DNA of 64,000 bases, taken from contig JBMNQH010000010.1 of NCBI GenBank assembly GCA_050944035.1, forward strand, positions 25,562-89,561, in the 5' to 3' direction. This stretch comes from JBMNQH01 sp050944035 (GTDB taxonomy: Bacteria > Bacillota > Clostridia > Oscillospirales > Oscillospiraceae). Each line of letters begins with the position of its first letter. The first letter of the stretch is position 1. The position numbers and the translations under genes were made by a program. Positions 8,401-17,600 of this stretch are shown here, one piece after another. The notes beneath the pieces were generated by a model. That model was given only the letters and a program-made list of their open reading frames with translations. It did no database searches and had not been told where the DNA came from.

Positions 8401-8937
8401 ATGATGCAATACACAACAACCTATCAATCTCCCGTTGGCGATATTCTTCTGGCAGCTGATGAAATTGGTCTTACCGGTCTGTGGTTTGAGGGTGAAAAAT
8501 TCTATGCACGCAGGCTGGATCCGGAACATGAAGAAAAGGAAGTTCCTGTTTTTTCAGAGGTAAAGCGCTGGCTTGACATCTATTTTTCGGGACGTGAACC
8601 TGACTTCATTCCGCCTATCCACATGATTGGATCCCCTTTTCAGATGGAAGTATGGGGAATACTGCGGGAAATTCCCTATGGTAAGACAACTACATACGGA
8701 GACATTGCAAAACAAATTGCAGAGAAGCGATGCTTAACACGTATGTCTGCGCAGGCTGTTGGCGGCGCTGTTGGACGCAATGCAATTTCCATTGTTGTTC
8801 CATGCCACCGTGTGGTTGGCTCCAATGGAAGTCTGACTGGCTACGCCGGCGGCATCGATAAAAAAATAGCGCTTCTGAAACTAGAAGGCGCTTATCAGAA
8901 TAACCTTTTTGTTCCGAAACATAGTACAGCGCCATAA
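8401..8937 (+). CDS. ogt: Methylated-DNA--[protein]-cysteine S-methyltransferase
   Basis: Suicide repair protein transferring the methyl group of O6-methylguanine to its own Cys. 178 residues: an N-terminal ribonuclease-like domain (1-80) and a C-terminal DNA-binding domain with the arginine finger region GGAVGRNAIS and the active site IVVPCHRVVG near residue 138, followed by GYAGG and K..LL.LE. Two adjacent ATGs (8401, 8404) follow GAGGTG; the second has the better spacing. A second, minimal member of the same superfamily lies 78 bases downstream. Confidence 0.92.
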   Translation: MMQYTTTYQSPVGDILLAADEIGLTGLWFEGEKFYARRLDPEHEEKEVPVFSEVKRWLDIYFSGREPDFIPPIHMIGSPFQMEVWGILREIPYGKTTTYGDIAKQIAEKRCLTRMSAQAVGGAVGRNAISIVVPCHRVVGSNGSLTGYAGGIDKKIALLKLEGAYQNNLFVPKHSTAP

Positions 8938-9015
8938 ACCGTCTCTGGATGTGGAACGAAGAACAACGATGCAGAGGAACAGAACGTATGTATTTATGAA
9001 ACGTGTGGTTGCAAT

Positions 9016-9324
9016 ATGGGACAAGTTTTAAATGAAGATTTGATTTATGAAATATTATCCGTTGTGGAGGAAATTCCAGAAGGTAGTGTTGCCACCTATG
9101 GCCAGATTGCAAGATTGATTGGAAGAGATAACAATGCAAGACTAGTCGGGAAAGTGCTCAGCATGTCCCAGTTTTATGGTAAATATCCGTGTCACAGAGT
9201 TGTAAATCACGCAGGCCGACTTGTTCCGGGATGGGTTGAACAAAAATCTTTCCTAGAGCTGGAGGGCGTAACAATGAAGGACGCGCATCATGTTGATCTC
9301 AAGCGATCTCGTTGGGAGCGCTAG
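9016..9324 (+). CDS. Minimal MGMT-family DNA-binding domain protein with PCHR active site
   Basis: 102 residues corresponding only to the C-terminal DNA-binding half of the alkyltransferase family: IPEGSVATYGQIARLIG, helix-turn-helix, ARLVGKVLS and KYPCHRVVN. True alkyltransferase-like proteins have PWHR here; this one keeps the alkyl-acceptor Cys, so it may be a minimal repair enzyme or a lesion-recognition factor. No strong SD is visible before ATG 9016, so translation may depend on coupling to ogt upstream. Found next to ogt, presumably in one transcript. Confidence 0.85.
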   Translation: MGQVLNEDLIYEILSVVEEIPEGSVATYGQIARLIGRDNNARLVGKVLSMSQFYGKYPCHRVVNHAGRLVPGWVEQKSFLELEGVTMKDAHHVDLKRSRWER

Positions 9325-9502
9325 AAAGGAAAATCCAGCGTTATATACAACATTTATATTTGGAATACAGGGATAAAGGCACGCGCGGTTATTGCTGTCT
9401 GTTGTTCAGGAAAATTCCCGTGTTCGGAAATCCACTCTGTTCAACTTGACAAAATTGTGCTATCCTACGGTTGTAAACATGTCATCTTAAGGAGGGAATA
9501 CC

Positions 9503-9961
9503 ATGGAATCTGCAAAACGTGTGAAAGATTCTTATACGGAACAAATCCATATTATTAAAATGTCGAGTTTAAATGGTGCAAAGCGCCTGTTTGGTGGTCA
9601 ACTGATGCAGTGGATTGACGAGGTGGCTGCGGTTACAGCCAGACGGCATTCCGGGAAAAACGTGACAACTGCACTGATTGATACACTGCATTTCCGGCAG
9701 CCCGCTTATGCCAACAACACCATCGTGTTATCCAGCAAACTTGTGCATGTCGGAAATAGTTCCATGGAGATCCGGGTTACAACCTATGTTGAGCGTCTGG
9801 ACGGAGAGAAAATCTGCATCAATGACGCGAACATTGTCATGGTTGCAATGGATGAAAGCGAGCGTCCCGTTCGTGTGCCCCGTCTGCTGTTGGAAACAGA
9901 CGAGGAACGGTATGAGTGGCAGTGTGCGGAAGAGCGCATTCAGCGGCGGCGTATGAAATAG
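9503..9961 (+). CDS. Acyl-CoA thioesterase, hotdog fold (YciA/BFIT-type)
   Basis: 152 residues with a single hotdog domain typical of bacterial acyl-CoA hydrolases: the helix segment AKRLFGGQLMQWIDEVAAVTARRHSG, where Gly-Gly-Gln-Leu and Asp form the active site, and the beta strands TTALIDTLHFRQPA and IVLSSKLVHVGNSSMEIRV. It would hydrolyse short- to medium-chain acyl-CoA in the cytosol; the substrate cannot be read from sequence. Strong SD AAGGAGGG upstream. A TTGACA at 9446 probably belongs to its promoter, but no -10 at normal spacing is clear. Confidence 0.85.
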   Translation: MESAKRVKDSYTEQIHIIKMSSLNGAKRLFGGQLMQWIDEVAAVTARRHSGKNVTTALIDTLHFRQPAYANNTIVLSSKLVHVGNSSMEIRVTTYVERLDGEKICINDANIVMVAMDESERPVRVPRLLLETDEERYEWQCAEERIQRRRMK

Positions 9962-10010
9962 AGATAGGCAAATCTTTCGCCGCAATTGAATAGAAAGGGA
10001 GTACCAAAAA

Positions 10011-10577
10011 ATGGAACTGCTGAAACGATACGAAGCGTTAAAAGCGCACGTTGTTGAACGCAAAGAACAATTTGCAGATTTGATGGATTTTGTGGAACAC
10101 GATACAGAATTTATGGTTGCACCTGCCTCCGTCCGGTGGCACATGAACCACGAGCGAGGATTGTTGGAACACAGCATAAATGTTGCTGAAACGCTGTTGA
10201 AAATTAAGGCAACACTTGCCCCGGAACTCAGCGATGAGAGCTGTGTCATTGTTGGTCTGCTGCACGATCTTGGGAAGGCAGGCATGCCCGGCAACCCACA
10301 ATACCTTCCAAATGAACCGAATGCGCAGCAGAAACGGTATGGGTCTTATATTCCTCAGTACCGCTTTAATAATGATCTGGTTTACCTCAGTGTTCCGATT
10401 CGCAGCCTCTATCTGATCTTGCCTTATATGGATCTGAGCGAGGAGGAGGTGCAGGCCATCGCCTATCATGACGGCCAATATGTGGAAGATAATCGCAGTG
10501 CTGCAAACCATGAAACACCGCTGGCATTGTTGCTGCAATATGCAGACAACTGGTGTGCGTCGATAATAGAGAAATAA
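10011..10577 (+). CDS. HD-domain phosphohydrolase
   Basis: 188 residues with the metal ligands of the HD superfamily in order: His in ERGLLEHSINVAE, the His-Asp doublet in VGLLHDLGKAG, a further His in IAYHDGQY and Asp in LLQYADNW. Likely a metal-dependent phosphohydrolase or nucleotidase in the cytosol; the substrate is unknown. It lies 49 bases after the thioesterase with its own SD (AAAGGGAG) and ends at a strong bidirectional terminator. Confidence 0.8.
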   Translation: MELLKRYEALKAHVVERKEQFADLMDFVEHDTEFMVAPASVRWHMNHERGLLEHSINVAETLLKIKATLAPELSDESCVIVGLLHDLGKAGMPGNPQYLPNEPNAQQKRYGSYIPQYRFNNDLVYLSVPIRSLYLILPYMDLSEEEVQAIAYHDGQYVEDNRSAANHETPLALLLQYADNWCASIIEK

Positions 10578-10592
10578 ATTTCTGTTATACAA

Positions 10593-10636
10593 AGGAAAAG
10601 ACTGCTTCGCTTGAGAGAGCAAAGCAGTCTTTTCCT
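10593..10636. terminator. Bidirectional intrinsic terminator
   Basis: A 15-bp perfect stem (10593-10607 with 10622-10636, AGGAAAAGACTGCTT and its complement), with A and T tracts on both sides, between the HD gene and the convergent phosphatase remnant. Confidence 0.85.
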
Positions 10637-10655
10637 ATATGAACCTGTTTTTAAA

Positions 10656-10951
10656 TTAAGCTAGATTATCAGAATATCTCTTTTGCAAATCACACAGCAG
10701 GGAAGTGCAGCCTTCCAATACATCCTGATAAGTTTGTTCAAAATCTCCAGTATACCAGGGGTCTGCAATATCACGCGGATGATCGGTAAAATCTAATAGA
10801 CGAAAAATCTTTTGATCGGGGTCCTTTCGGATGATACGATGCAAATTGCGCAGATTGTTCCGATCCATTACAAGAAGCAAATCATAAATACGAATTCAGC
10901 CATTGGCGATCGGCAAATATTGCCGTGGCAAATAAACAGGATTTTTATCAT
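10656..10951 (-). pseudogene. Low-molecular-weight protein tyrosine phosphatase, internal deletion
   Basis: Reading from 10951: ATG with AGGAG upstream gives MIKILFICHGNICRSPMAEFV, the family's catalytic P-loop (C-X5-R) and start. The sequence then jumps, out of frame, to YDLLLVMDRNNLRNLH and continues to DPWYTGDFEQTYQDV, the conserved C-terminal half with the general-acid Asp. About 55-60 central residues of the usual 150 are missing and the frame is broken at about 10888, so no working enzyme is made. It lies at the left edge of the genomic island; a second copy of the first ten codons occurs at 27821-27850. Confidence 0.88.
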
Positions 10952-11064
10952 GCTTTCATCTCCTATATTGGCGTCAAAATGCGCTGATTTGCCGTCATAA
11001 ATCACGATATACAGTGAGCCCTATTTCAAGTGCTCACGCAAATTGCCGTTCTTTTCCGCCTTTT

Positions 11065-11166
11065 GCCACCTTAATTTTCGTAATTTAGGTGGCAGTTAGG
11101 TGGCAGAAGTCCTTACATCTGCCACCTATTGCATATTGTCTCATTCTACCACCTAAGAAAAGGTGG
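11065..11166. repeat. Cluster of AGGTGGCAG repeats at left end of island
   Basis: About six full or partial copies of AGGTGGCAG in both orientations: inverted at 11065, direct at 11087 and 11098, inverted at 11119, partial inverted at 11148, partial direct at 11161. The 13-mer AGGTGGCAGTTAG (11087-11099) recurs at 27739-27751 near the other island end. Candidate recombinase arm-type or other protein-binding sites. Confidence 0.6.
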
Positions 11167-11288
11167 GCTGACATCGACATTCTTGCTGCTGACGCATCCT
11201 TCTCGATGACTTCATACAGTTCCTGCGTCACACGGAAATTGATTACCCGTGATCTGATTGGTGGTTCGTTTTTCTTCTTCCTTGCCAT
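11085..11288 (-). pseudogene. Truncated ribbon-helix-helix mobilisation (MobC-like) protein
   Basis: 67 codons starting at ATG 11288 with a good SD (AAGGAG). Residues 1-45 (MARKKKNEPPIRSRVINFRV, TQELYEVIEKDASAARMSMSAH) look like the N-terminal RHH domain of relaxosome accessory proteins. The remaining residues are simply the translation of the AGGTGGCAG repeat cluster, so the gene seems to have been cut and joined to that DNA. No relaxase gene is present. It could instead be any RHH regulator. Confidence 0.5.
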
Positions 11289-11431
11289 AATTTTTTCTCC
11301 TTGAAAATTTCATCAAACTGTAAGATTCACCAGTTCGCGAGGATCTTTGGATTACTTTGCTCTCTCACTATCCATACGTGGAGAAAAAATCGGCTTCGTG
11401 CTGTGGTTTTCATAAAAAGTGCAAAAAGAAA

Positions 11432-11471
11432 AAGCCGGGAAGCGACTCTTTCTCAAGTCACTTCCCGGCTT
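11432..11471 (-). terminator. Intrinsic terminator on the minus strand
   Basis: Stem 11432-11447 with 11456-11471 (AAGCCGGGAAG core, one mismatch), followed on the minus strand by a T-rich run. It lies about 210 bases beyond the end of the giant nuclease-helicase gene and probably ends that operon. Confidence 0.75.
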
Positions 11472-11499
11472 AAACCGTTATTAATTATGAAATTGTAGA

Positions 11500-11660
11500 C
11501 TTACTCTATTCTAGAGCAAGTTTCGCCATGTCAGACAAAAATGAGTTTTTGCTGTCTGGCAACTTGTTTGGGATTCCGGTTCCCCAAGCCCTCAAAGTGG
11601 TGCCCGAGGCACGGTCTTTGCATAGCAAAGGGGGAAATTTGTTTTTCCCGACAGTGTATG
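11500..11660. other. Hairpin-rich non-coding stretch, possible transfer-origin remnant
   Basis: Contains a stem with bulge at 11532-11558 (CAGACAAAAA pairing with TTTTT-GCT-GTCTG) and a second GGTGCC/GGCAC hairpin near 11600. No convincing ORF on either strand. Its position beside a MobC-like stub suggests leftover mobilisation DNA, but no nick site can be recognised by eye. Confidence 0.3.
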
Positions 11661-11682
11661 GAAAATCTAAAAACAATCTATA

Positions 11683-14600
11683 TTAAAGATCTTTCAGCAT
11701 TGTTCCATCTTGAGAATGCCATTCTGTGTAACCATTTCTACTTGCACCAGCAACAAAACAAGCCGCACCAGACGGGCTGGCAAAAGATATATCAGATACC
11801 AGTACATAGTCAGATCCTATAGCCTCTGCATATTTTTCTCTTGCCGCAATTGCTGAAGCTGGACAACTAGGAGTGGTAGCCGCGTTGATTCTACTGCCTC
11901 TCAACACGGTAAAACCAGTGCCCTGACGAACTCCAACCGCTTTGTAATTCTCGTTTTCACAATACAAAGCCGTTTCTCCTGCTGGAACACTAACCATGAC
12001 CTCCGGAGATCCTGAAACTTCTTTTGCTACAACTTCCGGCTCATTATTCGGAATAGCTACAGATTCCTGCGTCGTTTCAGTACCTTTAGCAAGTCCAAAT
12101 TTACCCTTGGCAACAGAAACAATACTGCCCGATGTTTTTGCATATTGAACACCTACGGCAAGTGCGGCTTCCAGGTTTTTCCCTAAGCGTTTGTAACCGA
12201 AAACAAGGGAAACCTCTTTGATAAGATCATCTTTTTCCAGTTCTCCTTTTTCTTCAAGAACAAAGCATACCGCGTTTTTCATTTCCTGCTGACAAATCTC
12301 ATCACCAGTTCTACTGTTGCTAATTCTTATTCCAGAATAAGTTTTTGGTTCCTGATCAGCTGTCCAACAGAAAACTATACCTTTCTGCTTAGTTGTCTTT
12401 ACCTTTGCCAGCTTAAATGCTTTTTCGGTTGCATCAATTGCAGATGTAGTTTTCTGAATTCCAAAAGATGCCCATACTCTACGGAACAAAGTATCCTTTA
12501 AAATCGGAGCCTCAACAGAAAGAACTGCCAGTATACGATTTGCAATTTCTGTTTTGTTTCCCGGAGATGCAAATTCACTTTGGCTGATGTTGCTCATTGG
12601 AAGAACTGCTTCAACATATTCTGTCAAGACGGTAGATTCAGTATTGTTGGAAACACTTTCTTCGACCTGCTCAATTGAAACCTGAATCTCAGGCTTCTCG
12701 CTGACAGATGCAATGCTTTCAGTTGGAGTCTCGACCACAATCTTATCATCAGGACTCTCAATGGTTTTTGTTTCAGAAATCTGTGTAGCATTAGCAGTTG
12801 TATCTACGCTTCTTTTAAGGTTAGGCAGAACAACGTCAGTTTTAGCCCACCACCCATCTTTTCCGCCAGTTGCTTTACCGCCACCGGATTTATAGATAAA
12901 GTGAATACCCAGAGCATTAAACTCTTTCATTATTGGCGTGAGATTCTTGCCACCAACAATCCAAAGTGCGCCACCATTGTTACGCTTGTCTATTATTTCG
13001 CCCTTTGCATCTGCCACCTTTTGAAGGATAACTACTAACGCCTGACCTTGATCTTTTGCATCTTCTGAAGTATCATTTTGACTCTGTTCTTCTGGCTTCT
13101 CCTGCTCCTCAGGTACTTTGTCTAAGGAGACCTTTTCAGAAGTTACAATTGCATTCTGTTTTTCTTCGGTCTGTACTGGTGCTTCTTCAATAGGGTTATC
13201 CGCCACAGGTTCAGTTGTAGAGACAGGAATATCCACGATTCGTTCGCTATTCTCAGCCTCCTCATCTTCAGCAACTACTTCAGCAGCCTGAGCTTCTAGC
13301 TCAGCCTTAACTCTATTTGCCTCTGCTTCACGTGCAGCTTCCTCAACTTTACGTGCTTCTTCAGCAGCCTTCTGTTCTTCAATTTTCTTTGCAGAAGCAT
13401 CCTTCAGTGCATCCAGTTTGTTTAAGAGTTGATCAAGAACTTTCTCACGGTTATCCCACCAGTCAATTGTCCAAACACGATGCAGTGCCCATCCAAGATT
13501 CTTCAATACGCTAATCTGTACGACTTCACGGTCACGGGTATTCTTTGTTTGGCGATAGCCGTCACCATCTAATAGAATACCCATCATGTATCTGGTGGGA
13601 ACAAACGGATCTACTACTGCAATGTCAACGTGGAAGTCGGAATGTCCAACCATTGTTTCGCACTGATATCCATGTTCAGTAATAGCACTGCAAATGCTCT
13701 GCAGAATACCCGCTTTTGCCAACTTAGCAGCAGCTTCAGCAGATGATTCGGTTCGAATATCCTGGCCTTCTGCAAACTTCAGGAAATCACGGAATGCAAT
13801 TAGGCCTTCAGGAGAATTCTCCGTCACTTTAATATCTGAAGAATAGAGGCTAGCGAAAATGGTCATAGTTACCCTTGCACGTGAGAATGCAACATTCAAT
13901 CGTTTTCCGCCATCCGCTTTGTTAATCGGCCCAAAGTTCATGGAGATCTGGTCTTTCTCATCGGGGCCATAACCAGTTGAGAAAAGAATAACATCTCTCT
14001 CATCACCCTGAACATTTTCCAGATTCTTAACAAATAAAGGATCTTCACCACCATTTGCCCACAGGTCAAGTTCTGGATTGCTCTGGAACTGTTTTGCAAG
14101 TAAGTTTTCAATCAGTGTCTGCTGTTTCACATTAAATGTAACGACACCAATCGACTGCTTGTTTAGCTCCGGATCAAGGAAACGGCGCACAATTTCTTCA
14201 ACCACTGCTTCCGCTTCTTTAACATTAGTGCTCTTGCTATACAATCCTTCTACATGGACAGCAGTAACATGACGCTCTCTGTCGTTAGCGGACGGGAAAG
14301 TATACATCTTATTCTCATAGAATTGATTGTTGCTGAACGCAATCAAACTCTCATGTGTACTACGATAATGCCACTGCAAGTGCTGAGAAGGAATACCCAG
14401 AGCAAGAGCATCATCCAAAATGCTATCAAGATCATCTAATGCCAAGTCGTCCACTTCCGGACCAGAGCCGGCAAAGAACGCAGTAGGCGGCATCTGCTTT
14501 GGATCACCAACAATTACAGCATTCTTTGCTCTAGAAAGAGCACCGATAGCCTTACATGTTGGCAGCTGAGATGCTTCATCAAAAATTACAACATCAAAAA

Positions 14601-17600
14601 GATTATTATCCTGTGCTAAATACTGCGCTACAGAGTTTGGACTCATAAGCATGCATGGACAAAGTATCTGCAGAACATGCGGAATACGATCAAACAATGT
14701 ACGGATAGACATACCACGAGCATTACTTCCAATAGCTTTTCTTAGAAGATTCAACTCCATGCCTACTTCTGCCGAATCGCAAGAAGCCGGAACACGAGAA
14801 GCCAACAGATAATATATTTCCTGTTTGGTCTGCTGAAGCATTTGATCATCCAGCTTTTTGAACTGTTGAATAGACTCATTGAAAGTAACACCAGAGAAAC
14901 TACTCAGTACATCGTCTTTGCTGATAACATAGTTAATCAGTGCATAATAGAGACCTTTCTTATAAGACTTCTCCAGTTCACAGGCTTTAAGATTATTCTC
15001 GTATGCCTCAACAACTGGCATAAGGCCGACTTTAACACACTCCTGTCGAACCTGATTATAAAGGCCCCAATCTTTCAATTCAGAGGCGTGTCTCATCAGA
15101 TAACGGCAGAATTCAAGTTCACTTTCAAACCAGTTTTCGATATCATTGTTGTCTTTTCGTTTAAGCAGATTATTGAAATTCTCTTCTGCAGAAAGCATTC
15201 TTTCATGCTTTTCTTTATAATCTGCGAACGCTTTTTCACCGTCAGTCTGAGCTGCCAATGCCATAATTGCATCCAGACCGCCAGGGAATGCCTCTGCCTG
15301 CTTTTTGCAAGCAAAAGCAGCTTCTTGAGCAGATTGATATACATCTTTTGATTTAAGCTGATCAATCAATTTACGAACTTCTTCAGGCAGTTCGGTATAA
15401 ACCTTCTGCAAGTTCTGTACTCTTGCTTGGTACTGTTTTACTCTCTGAAGCAATACCGGAATCTGCTCATAGGTTACTTTGGCAATAGCATAAGCCTGCA
15501 CTTCGGCTGTAACAGCAGCCATTGCAGATCCTTTTCCGAAAAACTTCTTTCCAGCGGCTTCATGCTTAGTAAGGATAGAGTTCATATCCTGTTTCAGGAA
15601 TTCAGGCATCCATGTGCTCAGCAATTCCTGCTCTTCCTCTATGACTTCTTCTTCCTGGGTAAAATAAGCGTATGCAGGAGTGGAGTCAGTGCTCAAAAGT
15701 GAAAGAAACAGTGGTTCGGTATCTTTACCTTCGTTAAAAAGAGTAATCAATTCTTTAAGAGAAGAAAGAGCCGCTTTATTCTTTGGTGCATCAACACCAA
15801 GCTTTTCTGAAACACATGCTCCGGCATCACGCACTGTCTCTATTGCTTCTATGTATATTTCAACATATCTGTGCAGAGATCCACGAACGTCAGCACTATA
15901 GGATGTTAATCTCACACCCGTAAGAGGATGCCCGGAAATGCCCCCTATAGCTTCACCCAATGCAATCAGTTGCCCAATCAAAGCAGAATGTTGTTTAATC
16001 TGATCCTGTGTAAGCATTCCCGCCTCATTTCGATCAAATGAAACGTAATATTCTGAATCTCTCACAGTTTCATACAGGTCTATCAGTTCACGTAAGCTGT
16101 ATCCGCATTCATGCACTTTGTGAAGATGTTTAGCATAACCATCCAGTTTCGCACGACTGGCAGATGCTCTCTTCAGATATTCTTCATATTCAGTCCGATG
16201 AGAAGGATGCTTAATAGCAAGCGCCTTATCGAGCTGAGTCAGGACTTGTTTCTTATTAGCCTTGTCTGAATGTAATTCTAGACAAAAATCACCGATTCCC
16301 AATGAAGAAAGTCTTCGCTGAACAACAGACAAAGCAGCCATTTTCTCAGCAACAAACAAAACTTTCTTACCCTGTGCCATCAGATTTGCAATCATTCCTG
16401 TAATGGTCTGAGATTTTCCAGTTCCAGGAGGTCCATGCAATACAAATGTTGAACCATGGGCTGCCATCTTGATTGCCTGAAGCTGAGTCGCATCAACCGT
16501 GATTGGAAGATATGTCTGCTCATCGTCCAAGTTAGGAGATGAAGATACATCCCAATCAACATGACCTTTAATTAGGCTACGAACAATATTGCTATTCTCA
16601 AGCGTTTCGCCAGCGGTATGAATATCATTCCACATAACAAACTGAGCAAAGCTAAAGTTGCCAATTACACAAGTTTCAACAATATCCCAACCTTTAACAG
16701 TGAAAAGGGCATTTCTAACAAGGGCGAATGCTTTCTTGATATTTATTCCGTGCTCATCTGCCGGAAGAGGATTGAGCCCGCCGATATCTATGTTGAAGTT
16801 TTGCTTCAGCATTTCAAGCAATGTTGTATTAAAATGAGGTTCATCTTCGCGAGCATGCAAAGCATATCCCTGATTTGCAGATTTTCGAACAATCTCGATA
16901 GGGATCAAAATGAGTGGTGCATAACAGGGATCCTTGCTATCAGGTTCCGCAAACCAGCGTAAAAGGCCTACAGCTAAATAGAGACTGCTTACGCCATTTT
17001 CCTGTTGGGATGCCCGCGCGGCACGATAAATCGTAGTTAATTCACGTTCCAACTGCTTCGGAGTGCAATAAGTATAAAGCCTATGGTTACGGTATTCCTG
17101 ACGGAATTTCTCATTAAAATCAAAATTAGCGCTTACCGGCCAATTAGTCAGTTCGAAGATTCCTTGTTCCTTTATTGCTTCCTGAAGCCACTGGATAGGT
17201 TTACTCTCCTTGCCGTCTTTATCCGTCTTGGTATAGGATAATCCGACAATCCATTCTGCTGCGGGTAAGAGATGGAATTCGTGACCATCTGCCAATGCAT
17301 CTTCCAGCTCATCAATATGGCTGGACATAATAGGTTCTATAGATGAATTCAGTGGAAGATTCAAAAGCATATTATGGGTGCTAAGATCCAGCAGTTTGCT
17401 CTCCCATAACTCTCGTTTACTGGTAATCTTTCTGCCCGGCTTTGCATCTGAAATATCAGCAATTGATATACCTAGATTAGTAGGTGCATCCGTGATTTCA
17501 TCGTCTTCTTTATCGGAAATCTCAATCTGATATTCTCCGCCTTCCTTCATTCGAGGAGGAATAGGCTTGATACCATGGAAACGTGAAAGGAAAACATCGA

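Noticed and set aside
11301..11498. 65-codon plus-strand ORF next to the RHH stub
   Set aside because: Reads through the terminator hairpin at 11432-11471 and has no recognisable domain.
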